Assembly: GCA_902803265.1 (NCBI GenBank)
Contig: CADCPD010000054.1
Location: 1-15,926 of the forward strand
Origin: an uncultured bacterium
GTDB taxonomy: Bacteria; Cyanobacteriota; Vampirovibrionia; Gastranaerophilales; Gastranaerophilaceae
Direction: 5' to 3'
Length of the DNA: 15,926 nucleotides
This document shows, one piece after another, positions 13,584 through 15,926 of the stretch; position 1 is the first letter of the stretch; each line of letters begins with the position of its first letter. A program made the translations under genes and the position numbers. A model generated the notes under the pieces. It was not told where the DNA came from. It searched no databases and was given only the letters and a program-made list of their open reading frames with translations.

Positions 13584-15926
13584 TTATGTGTTATTTTCTG
13601 TTGATTCTTCTTGCATTTTCTTTAGAATTTCTTGAGTTTCAAGTATTTTTTGTTCTTCTAATTTTTTATCCTTTTTAGAAAAAGCATTTTTTATTTTTTT
13701 TGACGTTTTTGCAGCTTCTGCTTGCTGAGCTTCATAGTCAGCCATTGTTTCTGTTAAAGAATCAGGTTCCGGAAGTGTTGCTACAAATGCTGATGCTTTG
13801 TTTATTTCATCTTGCATTGCAAGCCATTTAAATGATTTTACCAATTTTAAAGGCTTTGCAACATCTCCTTTTACAACAATTTGGAAGTTTGTTGAATTAA
13901 AATTATCGGTTTTAGTGTCAAATTCCGGAATTTGATTTAACTCTTCCAATGTTACAGGCTGAGTGAAAATAGAGAACATTTTTGCAGATGCAACATTTAA
14001 TCCCGGTGTAACTTTTACAAGATTTACAGGATTTACGTTTGCCAACGGCCCTAAAATATTTGATACCATTGAAGCCAAACGAGCTCTTACTTTCATATCT
14101 GTTACGTTTTTAACTAAATCATAATCTCCAAAAACAAGTAATGTTAATACATTTCCGTCAGAAGTTATTGAATTTATTGTTGTTATTCCGTCTTTAAATG
14201 ACAAATCCCCTTTTAATTCCTTAAAGTGAGTTGTATCAACAGATGTTAGACCGTTTATTATGCCACCTATGGCCGTTTGGAAGAATTGTGAATTTCTGAT
14301 ATTTTCCGCCAAAATCATATTTTCCAATTTACCAAACGGTCCAAATTGACCATTTAATATTGTAAAATTAAGTTTTCCTTCTAACGATTTCATTTGTTCT
14401 TCGTAATTTGGTGCCGCAGCGTTTATTGATAAGTCTGTACTGAATTTTAATCTGCCGCTTAGAGTATCTTTCATATTTGCGGTATCTATCATCATTTTAT
14501 CAGTATTAACATCAACACCTTCAACCTTTATTTTCAATAAATTTGACAGTAAATTCATTGAAATATTTCCGCTGATTCTTCCGTCAAAGGCTCTTGTTCT
14601 TAAATCGTTTATATAAAGAATGTTTCTATGAAGAGCAAGTCTTGAAGTTGTGTCATAAACGTGAATATTACCTGTTTTAATGTGTTTTAAATTTATACTG
14701 CTATTTGATAAATTAACAGGAATATTTGCTTGAGAAGAACTTGATACAGAACTTGTTTGAGCAGGAGGTATCAATTTATTAGCTCTTTCTGATACAACCA
14801 TAATTTTATCTAAATCAAGTTTTCTTGATGTTAATCTCAAATCAGAAATATTTGTTATTGCCGATGGTTCAAGAGAAATATTTGTTTGCGCAGATAAATC
14901 TGAACCGTTTAATAAAAGATTTTTAGCATCAAGATTTAAAGTTTTTCCTCTAAACGAAAGATTTAAATTATCTAAACTCATCAATAAATCTTTTATATAA
15001 AGTTTTGAAATACCAAAATGTCCTCTGAATCTTGGAGAATCAGAATTTCCAAAAATAAGCAGTTTACCTTTTTCAAGAGTATATCCGGCATTTTTAAATC
15101 CGACAAGAGAACCGTTTAATTTTTCAGGAATAGTAATTTTTATTACATTAATAAACGGTGTTGAATTTAAATTTGTTATCGTACCTGAAACATGAGAAAC
15201 AGGTTCTAAATTTTCAACAACAGTTCCGTCTTCGTTTGTAGAAGTTGTTTTTATAAACAAACCGGTATCTTTGATTTTTAATCTGTTACCCTTAAAATCA
15301 ACTTTTGCCTGCATTACAGTATTTTTACCCTGTAACTGTTTATAATTTACAAATGTAATGTAGTTATTCGCATCAGCAAGTAATTTTAAAACCATATCTT
15401 GGCGTTTTGTATTACCATTAACCACTAATTCTAAAGGAATTTGACCTGTTGCCTCTATAAATGGAGCAGCTTGTAGTCCTGCAAATTTCTTTAAATCAAC
15501 AGCAACAAGTTTTCCTTTACCGTTTATATTAAATACAGGTTCGTCCTTATCAGAATCAATTACTCCGTCAAAAGTTATTTTTGAGCCGCTATTTATCAAA
15601 ACATCAGTCGGATTAATAGTTAATTTTGAACCGTTTATATTAACTTTTAAAAGATTATCTTTTATTAAAGAATTTACTTGAGGAAGTACTATTGATAAGC
15701 CATTATTAACCAAATCAATATTAGTTGTTTTTGTTTCACCATTTGAATTTAAAACAATATTCAAATTATCATTTGTAATTCTCATTGAATTTGCAAAATC
15801 TTGCATTAAGAAATTATCTAAATCTATTTTTGCATTGCAAATAATAGTTTTTAATTTACCCTTAATTTCGGCATTTAAAGTTAATCTACCTTCTTTTACG
15901 TTAATTGATTTTTTAACATCCTTCGG
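13584..15926 (-). CDS. AsmA-like envelope protein, C-terminal part (cut by window edge)
   Basis: The frame is open to the right edge; 780 residues are visible. The first visible in-frame ATG (15806) is not the start, because about 40 further codons without a stop precede it and continue the same beta-strand-rich pattern. The protein is built of repeated short amphipathic strands (IKVEGVDVNTDKM, LKGDLSFKDGITTINSI) typical of the AsmA/YhdP/TamB class, whose members form long grooves bridging inner and outer membrane for lipid transport. The block from LEGKLNFTILNGQFGPFGKLENMI to VFGDYDLVKNVTDMKVRARLA is the characteristic AsmA-like C-terminal module, where a no-longer-soluble core layer is compared with F-x-D-G-x-T strands. 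The last about 60 residues are lysine- and glutamate-rich and probably coiled. The N-terminal membrane anchor lies outside the window. The downstream acyltransferase supports an envelope-lipid role. The exact subfamily is uncertain. Confidence 0.82.
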   Translation of the reverse strand, partial: PKDVKKSINVKEGRLTLNAEIKGKLKTIICNAKIDLDNFLMQDFANSMRITNDNLNIVLNSNGETKTTNIDLVNNGLSIVLPQVNSLIKDNLLKVNINGSKLTINPTDVLINSGSKITFDGVIDSDKDEPVFNINGKGKLVAVDLKKFAGLQAAPFIEATGQIPLELVVNGNTKRQDMVLKLLADANNYITFVNYKQLQGKNTVMQAKVDFKGNRLKIKDTGLFIKTTSTNEDGTVVENLEPVSHVSGTITNLNSTPFINVIKITIPEKLNGSLVGFKNAGYTLEKGKLLIFGNSDSPRFRGHFGISKLYIKDLLMSLDNLNLSFRGKTLNLDAKNLLLNGSDLSAQTNISLEPSAITNISDLRLTSRKLDLDKIMVVSERANKLIPPAQTSSVSSSSQANIPVNLSNSSINLKHIKTGNIHVYDTTSRLALHRNILYINDLRTRAFDGRISGNISMNLLSNLLKIKVEGVDVNTDKMMIDTANMKDTLSGRLKFSTDLSINAAAPNYEEQMKSLEGKLNFTILNGQFGPFGKLENMILAENIRNSQFFQTAIGGIINGLTSVDTTHFKELKGDLSFKDGITTINSITSDGNVLTLLVFGDYDLVKNVTDMKVRARLASMVSNILGPLANVNPVNLVKVTPGLNVASAKMFSIFTQPVTLEELNQIPEFDTKTDNFNSTNFQIVVKGDVAKPLKLVKSFKWLAMQDEINKASAFVATLPEPDSLTETMADYEAQQAEAAKTSKKIKNAFSKKDKKLEEQKILETQEILKKMQEESTENNT

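Noticed and set aside
15804..15806. ATG taken as the start of the AsmA-like gene
   Set aside because: The frame stays open for 40 more codons to the window edge with the same strand-rich composition, and no ribosome site precedes this ATG.
1..15926. CRISPR array, insertion sequence, tRNA or rRNA gene
   Set aside because: I saw no spaced direct repeats, transposase motifs, terminal repeats or tRNA-like cloverleaf with a T-loop in reading both strands.

Overview
The window is strongly AT-rich, compact DNA with ten protein-coding genes (two cut by the window edges) and no RNA genes, mobile elements or CRISPR array that I can see. The gene content points to a diderm bacterium: an AsmA-like envelope protein beside a DUF374 acyltransferase, a CsaB pyruvyl transferase, a CHASE2-class III cyclase, and an Eda-type aldolase whose signature resembles the cyanobacterial form as I remember it. 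With the low GC this suggests a non-photosynthetic cyanobacterial relative (Vampirovibrionia/Melainabacteria, perhaps Gastranaerophilales). This is inference from content, not from a marker gene.

Layout. Positions 1-902 (minus): an aldolase gene (eda-like) followed 7 nt later by the start of csaB, which runs off the left edge. Positions 962-3278 (plus): a membrane adenylate cyclase with a CHASE2 sensor, overlapping by 23 nt a stand-alone response-regulator receiver protein; the two look like one signalling unit. Positions 3270-4438 (minus): a HIT-family nucleotide hydrolase and a spermidine-synthase-fold protein with altered catalytic residues. Positions 4557-7217 (plus): a cobalamin-dependent methionine synthase without the activation domain. 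Positions 7286-8554 (plus): a GT-B/CDP-glycerol glycerophosphotransferase-like enzyme, closed by a strong bidirectional terminator. Positions 8605-12717 (minus): a 1370-residue protein of no family I recognise, carrying papain-like catalytic motifs inside long helical, highly charged regions. Positions 12872-15926 (minus): a DUF374 acyltransferase coupled to an upstream AsmA-like protein that runs off the right edge.

How they may work together. AsmA-like plus DUF374 and the CsaB and glycerophosphotransferase-like genes all bear on the envelope and its glycopolymers. The cyclase/receiver pair is a signalling module. The most unusual item is the 1370-residue protein. It has its own promoter region with a perfect 16-bp palindrome of CRP/FNR-like form, placed where an activator would sit, so a link to cAMP signalling is conceivable but unproven. 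A second oddity is the spermidine synthase homologue, in which the acidic residues expected to bind the amine substrate are replaced. A third is that three unlinked first genes have a -10 element directly in front of the ATG and no Shine-Dalgarno site, whereas the other genes carry purine-rich AAGGA- or GGAG-type sites.
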